From Plutella xylostella (taxonomy: Eukaryota > Arthropoda > Insecta > Lepidoptera > Plutellidae): a DNA stretch of 64,000 bases. Positions 1 to 10,800 of the stretch are shown one piece after another. A program made the translations under genes and the position numbers. The stretch is from NCBI RefSeq assembly GCF_932276165.1, contig NC_064002.1, forward strand, positions 6,448,001 to 6,512,000, written 5' to 3'. The notes under the pieces were generated by a model that was given only the letters and a program-made list of their open reading frames with translations, searched no databases and was not told the origin of the DNA. Within the stretch, counting starts at the first letter, position 1. Each line of letters starts with the position of its first letter.

Positions 1-569
1 CACTAACGTTAGACGAATGTTTTGTATGCTGTAAATATTGAAATATTTACGTTGAAGTAGTTACCTAAACTACATTAAAAGTTCTTCAATTTACTTACTC
101 GTACTACAATCAGACATTTTAATATATATTTTTTTCTCCAGGTAGGTTCTTATGTTCCTTGACTCATTCATAATGATATAGCCGACACCTTACTGTACTA
201 CACAATCATATTATTATCAATCACCTCACATGGCATGGCTCACGTGTATAAACGTATAAACATTATCTGAGTCAACAACACGTGACCAAATATCTTTTGT
301 CGACAACACTTATGCACAATATCATGTTAGCCGAATTTGAATCTAAAAATATCATCTTACCTCAGTGGTCCGCCACTGCAACATTATTTTACTAGGGGAA
401 CTGAGTAAGAACAGCTGACCGAAATCCTTTTTCATTTACTTCAATAAGTATGTGATTGTTCTCCTAGCATCTAATAAAATAAGAAAACCATCATACTTGT
501 CCACCTTAACTTTATACAATGGATACCTTTACTTACACCGTTTAAACCTAACATAACTACTATGTCAAG
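1..569. other. AT-rich non-coding stretch at the left edge
   Basis: I see no convincing coding exon here. The stretch lies upstream of cwo, whose 5' exon(s) are missing, so it may be cwo intron or cwo promoter. It holds two CACGTG E-boxes, listed separately. Confidence 0.5.
241..284. promoter_or_regulatory. Pair of canonical E-boxes (CACGTG) upstream of cwo
   Basis: CACGTG occurs at 241-246 and again at 279-284, 38 bp apart, with a third copy at 2839-2844. CACGTG is the core site of CLOCK-CYCLE and of the Orange-class repressor CWO. In Drosophila cwo is itself E-box driven. Because the cwo promoter is not located in this window, the regulatory role is inference. Confidence 0.35.
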
Positions 570-1016
570 ACAAAAGTCTTCAACCAGTGCGTCCTGCCAG
601 TGATGACGTATGGTGCAGAGACGTGGACACTGACGGTAGGACTGGTCCACCGATTTAAAGTCGCTCAGCGTGCTATGGAGAGAGCTATGCTTGGGGTTTC
701 TCTGATGGATCGTATCAGAAATGAGGTTATCCGTCAGAGGACTAAGGATACCGACATAGCTGTCAAAATATGCAAGCTGAAGTGGCAGTGGGCTGGTCAT
801 ATCTGCCGAAGAACCGATAACCGTTGGGGTAGACGAGTTCTCTAGTGGAGACCACGAACAGGCAAACGCAGCGTGGGACGCCCTCCTGCCCGCTGGACTG
901 ACGACCTTAGGCGGGTGGCGGGTAGTGGTTGGATGAGGAAGGCCGAGGACCGAGTGTTGTGGCGCTCCTTGGGAGAGGCCTATGTCCAGCAGTGGATGAT
1001 TATTGGCTGATGATGA
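570..1016 (+). mobile_element. 3' end of an RTE-type non-LTR retrotransposon (degenerate)
   Basis: The + strand reads MTYGAETWTLT followed by RAMERAMLGVSLMDRIRN and KLKWQWAGHICRRTD, the conserved region C-terminal to the reverse transcriptase in insect RTE-like elements. The frame is broken by a stop at 843-845, after which WRPRTGKRSVGRPPARWTDDL and the usual tail (GGCCTATGTCCAGCAGTGG, then TGATGATGATGAA) follow. It is a 5'-truncated, dead copy. It could belong to a closely related LINE clade. Confidence 0.85.
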
Positions 1017-1327
1017 TGAACTACTACGTCTGGGTAGTGTTTGAATGAATCGAATGAATCTCTTGGTTAAAAACCAAAAGTATTAAAACGAGTTGTTTGA
1101 ATTGAACATGATAATTTAATTAACGGGTAGGTAACTTATGTAGTTATTAATACTTCTTATAATTATGTATTAGTATAAACAATGAGAGTAATAAGCACCT
1201 TCAATCAAGCTGATGTGGATTATTTACAAACAACGCGACTGTATTCAATCCATATTTTGGCTTGCATTCCATTTTCCTCAAATTAAGTAGATTATGTTAA
1301 AACAGCGTAATATATACATATACTTAA
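1017..1327. other. Non-coding stretch between LINE tail and MADF-BESS gene
   Basis: AT-rich with no exon-like structure. It probably includes the 3' flank or 3' UTR of the - strand MADF-BESS gene. Confidence 0.4.
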
Positions 1328-1588
1328 TCAAGATTTCCTCTTTAATACCCTGGATCCGCTATAGATATCGACGAGGTCGGTGCCCCCGCTGAGCTCCCCG
1401 GCCAGCCCCAGCGCCAGGATCCTCTGGATCAGCAGCTCAGCCAGCAGCAGCTGCCGGGAGCTTAGCCTCTTCAGCTTGCGAGCGTAGTTCACCCCCACCG
1501 CCTTGAACTCGCTCATTCTGACGAAACTATCCGCTGATGATGTGGACGCTGCCTCTTGTACAGTCGGCTTACTATTTTTCCTATTCAT
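1328..1588 (-). CDS. Second, tandemly duplicated BESS-motif ORF (downstream exon or broken copy)
   Basis: The 86-codon - strand frame encodes SEFKAVGVNYARKLKRLSSR and LLIQRILALGLAGEL. It aligns residue for residue with the BESS motif of the gene just upstream (FEAIGINYASKLKRMNSK, LLIQKVIAKGLMGEL). The two frames overlap in ATGAATAG at 1588-1581: the first ends in TAG and the second starts at the ATG. The second frame stays open upstream of its ATG to about 1658. A possible donor (AAA|GTGAGA at 1661-1660) sits in phase 0 in the first copy, but no acceptor with a good pyrimidine tract restores phase. It is either an alternative 3' exon, a copy put out of frame by a small indel, or a sequence error. 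Confidence 0.5.
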   Translation of the reverse strand: MNRKNSKPTVQEAASTSSADSFVRMSEFKAVGVNYARKLKRLSSRQLLLAELLIQRILALGLAGELSGGTDLVDIYSGSRVLKRKS

Positions 1589-2472
1589 GGTTACGACTAT
1601 GATTGTTACAGTGTTGCGTTCTTGGGCGATTGTTGCTGTTGATTGGAGAACTAAGTCTCACTTTAGAGGAGATTCTGTCCTTATCCCGGTGTACTTGCAC
1701 CAGCTCGGTGGCCGTCGACAACTCGCCCATCAAACCCTTCGCGATGACTTTCTGAATCAGCAGCTCGGCTATTATTTGCTGCTTTGAGTTCATTCTTTTT
1801 AATTTACTCGCGTAATTGATTCCTATAGCTTCGAACTCGTCTACATCGGCGGGAGATTCGTCATGTTTCTCTGCTTGAGATGAAACTTTCTTGCGCATTG
1901 CAGGAGCTGCTACAGATTTTTCACCTTTGCCTTTTTTTGCAAACCACGAAGCCCTTAGCGTGAGACTTTTCGACGGACGTGGGTGGGAAGATAGTCGTGG
2001 CTTCTCATGCTGATCGGTCAAAAACGTCATTAGATCATAGTACCTGGAAGGAAATAACAAATGCCGATTAGCGATTACGATCGCATACCTTTACTTTGAC
2101 TATGTCTTAATAGGTACCTATACAATAGTGTTAGCTCTGTTCCTATCTAAGATAAAATCAAATTACTCACCATACGTCGGGTATATATCGCCCTTGAGAC
2201 TTGTCAATTTTTTTCTTTTCCGTGATAACTGCTTGTCTCATGATTTGAAACTGTTTTTGGAGGCTGTTGGCGGTAGCATCAGGGAAGCCAGATTTTCTCA
2301 GAAAATTCGCCATTTCTTCGTAGGCTTGCTCCGTCAATGCTTTGTCCTTGTAATGTCTGGACCTCTCTTGCCACAGGAACTCTCGCTCATAGTACATGTC
2401 TATGAGGTCTTGCACCATCCCAGTCGGGTAATCCGACATGGGATCATCCAGTAATTGTTCTGACCTTGGCAT
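1581..2472 (-). CDS. MADF-BESS family putative transcription factor
   Basis: Two exons are supported: 2171-2472 and 1581-2043 (complement). The donor is TATG|GTGAGT and the acceptor ATTTCCTTCCAG; the join restores a Trp codon to read IPDVW-YYDLMTFLTD. Residues ~15-115 form an MADF (Myb/SANT-like DNA-binding) domain with the typical spaced aromatics and the terminal WYYDLMTFL block. A basic linker follows, then a BESS motif (EFEAIGINYASKLKRMNSKQ...LLIQK). MADF binds DNA and BESS mediates protein contacts, including self-association. The start is the first Met of the ORF at 2472. A second BESS-like ORF lies directly downstream in another frame (1328-1588), so the C-terminus is uncertain. The gene lies antisense to cwo, just before its first visible exon, and may be nested in a cwo 5' intron. 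No orthologue is named. Confidence 0.75.
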
Positions 2473-3308
2473 AATAATATCATACAGTTCTGACTTTTAG
2501 GGATCGGTTAAAAAAATATTCGTTAGCTCAGTAAATACTAATTACCGTTCATTATAAGGTGGTCGTCGATATACATATCGATATACATAGGTTATAGTGA
2601 TTTTATTGTAGGTATTTCTGTATGTTATTGGACTTTGAAAACAAATAAGTCTTTATCATACTTAGTTATTTTTGTCTTGCTGAAATATCTAAAATGGTTG
2701 TTATCCAAAAAAGAAACACAGGATTGTAGGTTTCATTGATATCTTGGCTCTCTGTTCCAGTTTAAATAAATATTAAATGGGCTAACCAACAAAATAAAAA
2801 CTTATTTGTTTTGAATGTCAAAGTTTCACGTCGGGTGTCACGTGGGTGGACCACCGGCACGGGCCGCACGAGGCGAGAAATAAAATTTCACTGTAAATAG
2901 GTCAACAAAAACCTCCGCATTCTACAGGTCTATGCCTTAAATGTTTATGGTGATACTAAAGCGGGGTTTGAACGTGCAATAAAAATTGCAGAAGTCATCA
3001 AGTGCAAGGGGCACCCTTCACAAGTGTGACGAAACGTGAACATGCTTCTGCTTCTTTTTATATAAATGTTAACTTGCAAAAGTCGATTTATAAAATATTT
3101 ATTTTGCTAGTGTAAACCCCTCTTAATAATGATTATGTACTTTCTTACGTAGAAGTCAATTTTAATCTTAGAGTATATATAACTAATAGTATAACTACAT
3201 AACTATAACCCACCTAAAATTCTACCACATAGTTATTGCCGAAGCATTACTTTTTTAAAACTTTTCTTCATCCCACTTCTGATTTAAATATTTTCTTCCT
3301 CCTTCCAG
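2473..3308. other. Non-coding stretch before the first visible cwo exon
   Basis: It presumably contains the promoter of the - strand MADF-BESS gene and, on the + strand, intron leading into the cwo acceptor (CTTCCTCCTTCCAG, ending 3308). A CACGTG E-box lies at 2839-2844. I found no initiator exon of cwo here. Confidence 0.45.
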
Positions 3309-6300
3309 TTTCAACTCCAACGACGGGTTCACACGCGCGCCGGAACAGCTGAACTTCGCCGCCGCGCCCTCCGAAGACGAGGCCGACTACCAGAACGGGG
3401 GCTTCCTCAAGAAGGGCAAGGTTAGTGCTTTAATTCTCTTTGGGCAAGGTCTTGTTACGGCACAATCATCATGCCCATTTATTATCATTATTTATGATCC
3501 AGTATGACCTACGATTTTATGGTTTTACCAGAAGTCTTCCTCCATCATCCTTTCCACTCTATTTTGTAACCTATCCTGAACACTCGTATCTAACATCACA
3601 TTTGCCCCACAGCAAGACCCGATGTCCCATCGAATCATCGAGAAGCGGCGTCGCGACCGCATGAACAACTGCCTGGCGGACTTATCGCGACTCATTCCAC
3701 CGGAGTACCTTAAAAAGGGCCGTGGAAGGGTCGAGAAGACCGAGATCATTGAGATGGCGATACGACACATCAAGTACCTGCAAGACCGGGCCAACGGTTT
3801 GTACACAGATAACGGCGACAGAGGCTATGGTAACAATGTTTTTATTCTTGATATTTTCTTTATGGAGTTGGAAGCCGCAAAGGTGTGCCAGGAGGGTTAA
3901 CTTGAAGAGCATTTATAACTTTAATGAGCGGCTACCTACCGTTAACCACTCGGACTACTATAAGAGTTAACCACTCGTTGTTAAGCTTAATGTCCGTTTG
4001 TGCAGGTTTATTATGTAGGTCATCATCATGGAAGTACTTCCATGGTCAATTCGTCATCATGAATTTTGAAGAACTTGGCAGTCTTAACTATTATAAAAAT
4101 ATTCGGTGGATTACAACTCCGTGAATGAAACTTCAACTCGTCTGTCCCCAAAACTTATTAGACAGCAGGGTCTCCATCAACAACTGTTTCACTAGACTCC
4201 ACCATTGTTACCACAAGTCACTAAAGTATGATTAAATATCTCCACATTTAGTGACTCTTTACTGGTGATGGGTTTCTTCAGTGGGGTATTGTCATTGCGG
4301 TCCTTTTTGTTCTGGTATGCCACAGTTCGCAACTAATTGGCCTCAGATCAGATATCTTATGACACTTCGGCTTCTTAGATAGCGAAGGCACACTGAAGGA
4401 CTTTTCAATTGGTACGGAATGGTCACTCTCGAACCTTATATTTACTGTAAAGATTACATTCTAGCTCCCGACAAGCCGGCGGGTGGCGGTGATGCTATGG
4501 ATCACTTCAAGGCTGGGTTCCAGGAAGCGGTGGCTGAGGCTGTCAGGTTCCTGGTGGAGGTCCAGGGCCTGGGCCCGGCCGACGGCCTGTGTGTGCAGCT
4601 CGCCTCACATATGCAGAGGCATTGCGACCGTATGACCAAAGGTGAGATGATTACAGTTAACAGGGAAAGGTTTATTTCGATTAAGGCGAGTAATATCGCA
4701 AAATATTTCCAGCCATGGATTGGTATTGACTGAAGGTGGTGATGGCGAAGACCCTCAAAGAGTAAACTGTTACGGGTTGTCAATTAAAATGGTCAAGGAA
4801 ACCGTCCCCATTTCAAGCAAATAGCTAATGAACCAGTTGGCTTTTTGTTAGAGGCCCTTCTAACGTTTCAGTTGAGCCGCCGCCGCCGCAAGACACGTCA
4901 CAGTCGCACTTCTCTTCAGAGAACACCAGCTCCTCGGGCAGCTCCAACAACTTCGTGGGCAAGCCTGGGGTGATCGCGCGCGTGGCGCCGCCGCCCGAGG
5001 TGGCCAGGTACCCCGAGTCCTACGAGCCGGCAGCCCCAGAGCAGGCCTACCCGATGGACTGCGATCGAGGTGAGACAAGTACGTATGTTGACGACTTATT
5101 TAGTTAATCTAGTTAAGTATAATCTGAATAAGATATAGAGGTATTGTACCACTCGTAATCATGATGACCCGATGCAGTTTTAAAATGCAGTTGCCGTCTC
5201 CCCTGCTGCCTTACCACAGATACTCTGTAATTTGTTCATAGCTATTATTCTTTATTTAACAAGCTAACATTTTCAGGTACAGCCGTGGTGTCTGAAGACA
5301 CGGAGACCCCCGCGAGCGACGAGCCGCTGCAACTGGACGTGCGACACAAGGGCGAGCCCACGCTACGTACAATACGCAAGCCAGACTTCCCGGATGACTT
5401 CCTGCAGTCGTACAAGTTCAAGAACTCCATAGAGAGGAGGTTCTCGAGATCGCAGGATAATGAGGTGCGTTTATTTTTTATCGTATACAACAGCACAACG
5501 AAAGGTTAAAGTTTAATTTCCGTAGTTAGGAAGGATTTGTTTATCAGGTCGGGGTCACCATTTATGTCTGTTTTAGTTCATGCGTTGTGATTAAGCGTCC
5601 TTATAGCAATACTTTATCAAAATCAGCTGAATCGCTGAAAATTTATGCCCGTAAATACATTTTGCCAACTGAATACCCAACGAAAACTGTCTCCCTACCC
5701 GTAGGTGCACGACATGTCGATCCGCGCCATCGGCATGGTCCCGCACGCGCATGCGCACAACAAGCTGTACTCGCACAAGCGCCGGCGCCCGCCCGCCAAG
5801 CCCGTCACCTCCACGTCCACCTCCAACAGCGGGTCTACTGAGGAGGCGCAGGATACTTCTCCTCAGGTTAGTGGCAGACACAGAGATTAATTAATTATTA
5901 AACATTTATTTCCAGATATAGCATCCATAGTAAATTAGTAAAACATTTCCAAAAATTGTTAGTCAAAATATAAAAAACATAAATCATACATTAGGTATAT
6001 CCATACAAAACGCGCTTTGCTTGCAGTTAACTGGTACTAGGGTTTCTGATTTCTCACCTGTTTTCGTTCTCGAGCTTCGAGAATTCTCGAGCCCAAATTC
6101 TCGAGTCTTCTCGAGTCTCGAGCCTTTCTAAGAAGACCTTTAGAAAAAGCCTAAATTTAAATAAAAAAACACAAATCCTTTCCTTTTTTTACTTTGTCAA
6201 CTTAATCACAAAGAAAATAATCTGCTAATACTCATAATTAGCTGTCTAGCTAGCTAGTTATTACTGGTAAGTACAAGGTGGGACAAAAGTAATCACCCTA

Positions 6301-7870
6301 TTGGAAGTTGCTCTCATTTGTGCAAATGGCCGCCAATTTAAAATCAGTTTTGATATTGGTGGACTAGATAAATGCAGAATACAAGTTCAGAAGCCGTGGA
6401 GTGATATACCTACTTCCCAAGAACGCTAAAACATTGTGTTTACTTATTCAGTTTTCGGGTCGCCTTTTTTTTCGTTTTATCTGTAATTGTTCCCTGCAAT
6501 ATCGCCCGATTTAACCCCAGACAGTTTTTCTGGGGTTTCTTAAAGTCCCGTGTTTATGTGAATAAGCTCGTGTCTCTGGAAGCCCTTAAGGACAAAATTC
6601 GATCGACACGAGAGCGAGAATCTCTCGCCCGAAGTTTTCGCTGAAGTGAATAAAAATGCCATATACTCGTAACGAGCCCGTATAGCAATCAATTGTGACG
6701 GCGCCCATTTGGCCGATATCATTTTCTCGACTTTACCAATAAAATTGTAAAGGTTCAAAAAACAGAATCGAAGTTTTTCATTTAGACAAAAAATTAGAGC
6801 CAAACAACATCGGATGACTTCTTTTGGTCCACCTGAACTAAGAAACAGTACGTAACTATTACTAGTACGTACAGAATAAATCATAATACACGCGCATGGT
6901 ATGCGTATGTGTTGTTAAGCGCGCAGGAAAGTTCGAATTGAATATTCTTAATTTTTATCTCAAGGCTCGAGAAATTCTCGAGTCTTCAGATTTTTTTCTC
7001 GTCTCGAACCAAGCCGAATTTCTCGAATCTTCTCGAGCTCGAGAATTCTCGACCAGAAACCCTAACTGGTACACATAGAACGTATGTAGTTTGCAAGGTC
7101 GATTTCGCTTCACAAATTATCTTGGTAGAATTAGCATTTGGACGTTTGATTTAGCGCGGTGAAAATCGACCACTTTCATTGCCCATGTAAACGCTCCATT
7201 AGATAACGCAGACTGTGTATTGGTGTTGCTAGCAACAATTAAATGTATCTGCTCAGTTTTATAACATTTTTGTTAAAAGCGTATTTCTCACTATTCGCAG
7301 GAAACGTCGAGTGAGTCGCCGCACCACCACTACGAAAAGCCCACGCCGACAGCTCCCTCGCAGTTCGTGCCTGTGTTCGCACTCAACTCTCTCGGTAACT
7401 ATGACTATAATTATGCCTTAAATATTACCATTGCATTGTATATGATGTGCTTAGCTACTTCACTGTGCCCTGAAGGTGCACAAAAAGAGCCTCCCCAAGG
7501 GTTCACACGGTCTACGTGTGCCATAGTTATTTAGTTATCTGTATAGAGGTAGAGGAGCATAAATTCAAGAAAATAAAAGGTCAACACAGCCAAAACGACG
7601 ATTACTTAACTATTAGATATTTTTTCAACATTTTTAGAACACTATTAAATAAAGCCTTGTGTCTTCCTTCCAGGAAAATACTACGTGCCACTGAGCGTAG
7701 AATACTCGTGTTTGTCCCGCTACCTGGGTCCGTACGACGTGTTGGACGCGCGCGCCGCCACGCTGGCCGCGCCGCTGCACCCCGTCACCATCCACGTGAA
7801 CTTCCAACCCTGCATGAACTACCACGTCAAACGGGAGCGCGAACCCAACCGCGAGTGGCGCGCCATGTGA
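3309..7870 (+). CDS. cwo: Clockwork orange, bHLH-Orange circadian repressor (5' exon(s) missing)
   Basis: Eight in-phase exons: 3309-3420, 3613-3829, 4465-4641, 4872-5069, 5277-5464, 5705-5866, 7301-7394, 7674-7870 (TGA), 447 codons visible. The first enters with one leftover base, so at least one upstream exon is missing. Exon 2 carries the bHLH: SHRIIEKRRRDRMNNCLADL, then LIPPEYLKKGRGRVEKTEII and EMAIRHIKYLQ. Exon 3 encodes the Orange domain (FQEAVAEAVRFLVEVQG...LASHMQRHCDRM). The last two exons encode the conserved end FVPVFALNSLG-KYYVPLSVEY. CWO binds E-boxes and represses CLOCK-CYCLE targets such as per, tim and itself. The exon 2 donor is ambiguous: GCTATG|GTAACA (used here) or CCAACG|GTTTGT at 3797, an 11-residue difference with both in frame. 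Assignment rests on bHLH, Orange and C-terminal match. Confidence 0.93.
6038..7064. mobile_element. Non-autonomous hAT-type DNA transposon in a cwo intron
   Basis: The ends are inverted (left TAGGGTTTCTG, right CAGAAACCCTA) and are flanked by a perfect 8-bp direct repeat ACTGGTAC at 6030-6037 and 7065-7072. An 8-bp duplication with ends fitting TAGGG is diagnostic of hAT elements. Subterminal DNA at both ends is packed with CTCGAG and GAATTCTCGAG units in inverted orientation. No hAT transposase frame is present. The interior (about 6270-6690) holds a mariner/Tc1-like transposase remnant. Confidence 0.75.
6270..6690 (+). pseudogene. Degenerate mariner/Tc1-like transposase fragment inside the hAT element
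   Basis: The + strand gives GTRWDKSNHPIG-like and then DLTPDSFSGVS, LWKPLRTKFDR and EVFAEVNKNAIY pieces across frameshifts and stops. This resembles the DLTPxDFFLWG...KxRVYVNKP...IRREI C-terminal end of IS630/Tc1/mariner transposases. It is too damaged to encode protein. Family level is inference. Confidence 0.5.
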
Positions 7871-10800
7871 AGTAAACTTCTATTTGAAAATACTGGTTTT
7901 AAATCGCCGCTTGGCATAAAGAAGCAGCATACCTCTGCCCGACTTTAGGCGCCATTTTTAAAAGTTCTTGGATTTTTTTACTTTTAAATTTTTAAGCCCG
8001 CCGGCCGGTCGCAATTTGTTGAATCATTGTTCAATATTTTAATTCAGCTGCTGTGGAGTTTAACTTTTTATGTGCAATTCGTAAGTTAAAAATCCATTTC
8101 AATCCGCTAGAGTTTAAATATTGGATTGGGATTGCTTCTTAATTTTCGGCCGTTATACTAAGTTGCAGATAAACTCTGCTGGATTCAATTTGCGACACAA
8201 GTACGACAGTCCTTGCATTTTTGGTTTAGTTTTTGTAAAATAATCGAGCCGCAGGTGGTCGTGTTTTATACCTCGATTTATATTATGAAGACGAACCCAA
8301 ATGATAGTACAGTTACTTTGAAAAAAGCATGTATGACTGTTAAGTTACCTTAATATACTTTTAGATATTTTTAAGTATAATTATTGTTATAGACATGTAT
8401 GATTGTATATTGTATACAAATCATGGAGTTGTGGGTAGGCAAGATACCACCACACTCACGATATACTACCTATGTTGTACGAATTTACTGAATTAATTAA
8501 GTAAGTACTTTACATTGTAATTTTATGTTACCACCGCTACTTTATGTTTTAAATAGATGGCGTTAAATTATGGACATCGGGTTTTATTGTTAGTACTAAA
8601 AAAACGCAGTACTCAGCGACGTCATTTAACGAAATGTTCATTAAAAAATTAACTGATCATCTTTATTTGTATTGGCATATGTGCATTTTTTTCATAATAT
8701 GTCTCTGAGTACGGCAGGTAGATGTATAAATATCTAAAATGTACCTAGTTATAAGAATTTTTATCAACTTTATTACTACGTTATTTAAAGGTATGCAAAA
8801 ATGGTACATAGGTAGGTGGGTACCATTGTAGTTTGAAAGAGATCCAACTCGTCATTCGTTGAACCATTTTTATTCTTACCTAGGTACATAATATTTTATA
8901 AGTACTTATTTAAAACAATATGCATGCCTAGTTGTGATCTGAATGATAAATAAATATCATGACCCTCGTTTTGATTAAAATACGCACCTACCTACCATTT
9001 GGATGTAAGTACCTGCATGATTTGGATGTGCCTGCATAGGCCTACCTAAGATGCATATTATTTGGTAAAGAGCATAAAAAATCCCATGAGCTATTTTCTG
9101 TTGTACATAAAAGAGTTTTTAAATGTGCCATTTTATTTTCATACATTTAGGTAAGTATGTTATGTATAATGTATCTTAATATACATATCTATCTAGGTAA
9201 GTAGGTACTTAACTTACCTTATTAAATTTTACTTTATATATTTTTACGCTCGACAAAAAATGGGAGTTATAATTTTTTATGTACCTATGTTTAGATTAGG
9301 AATACAGGGTAGTCAGTGACTATGGATAATGGCTAATCAGACTGGGTAATTAAGCCCTTCACAAGCTAAGAAGAATATACAGAGTCATAGTTCATCTCTA
9401 TTCTACCCTACAGCCTGGAGATTGAAAACAGATACTTAAATCATTTTGTTATTGAAGCATACATGATGCCAAGTGGAGCTCAGTATCTACTTATATCTAA
9501 AATATTTCAAATTTTGATACTACATAACTACTATCGATGTTTTAAAATTCGATGTTTAGTTTTTATGAAAATAGGCTTAGCAATCATCTCATAAATTGTA
9601 AATAGTTACTTACTGCATGAGTGTTTCTGAAGTCATTCCTTTAATTATTTATAGTCTTTTTTGTTTATACACTAACTTATCATATTTGATTTCCAACAGT
9701 GCCTGATTCATAAGTAGAAGTAGGTAACGTTAAAAACTATTACTTACGTATTTTTATGACACCGAATAAATTTTCATTATACCCTCTCTACCTAACAAAG
9801 GGAGGTAATTTGTAGCCAAATCATTACATAGGTCCAACTTCAAACAGATTCTTGATTATGAATTTATGATATTTTCGTGCATGATGGAAATTTAAGTGAT
9901 GTTAACTGATTAGCCACCCACCTGTATAGGTAGTGGTAATTAAATAATAATAACGATATCTGATTGGAATTGTGTGAGAGTAGAGTTTGGCTGTGATAGG
10001 GAAACATTATGTCGTCAAAGCATATACATATTATAGGTATAAATCCAACATTGTTTGTACCTACCTATTATAGTACTGGATGATATACGTACCTATATTT
10101 AGAGATCCTCATTCCTGAAAATATAGGTAGATAAGTTAGCTAAAAATGGAAAACTACCTTGAGATAGTACATATTGAAGGTGGATTGCCTACGTAAAGGA
10201 GATTAGCTCTTAGTCGGTGAAAAACATTCTCCAAAGTGGAAAGTGGTTTAATTGTTACTGATCAATCACCCGTTCTACATTGTGTACTTTTTCCGAAGAC
10301 TGAGGTATTTCATGTGTACTGAGTTATGTTTTACCTAAGCATTCATTAATATGGAAATTGTTACTTTTTTAAGTAATTTCAGTAATTTGTAAAGCTAGAT
10401 TATATGTTGGTCGTTAGGTATGTTAATTCTAAGTAAAGAGGTATAATTAGTTGATATTTTTTTAAGTCACAGTTTAAGATTAAATGTTAATTTTAATATC
10501 GTGTTTTTTAATTTTTTAAATCTCAACTTTCAGATTAATATTTTATTAATAGGTATGTATTTCCATTTGACTATTTTCCCCGTGCCGTCTGCATCTCATC
10601 CAAAATGTCAAAACCCCTACTGAAGTAGCACAGGTAGATATTATAAACGTCGAAAGAATACATTTGTCACCATGACCCTTATGATGCCCAAGATATGTAG
10701 AAAGTCAAAACGCCTATCTCACAATGACTAGGTTTCAGACTCAGTACTACATAATATCTACGTAATTACAACTCACATCCTATCCCTAGATGCTAAAAAG

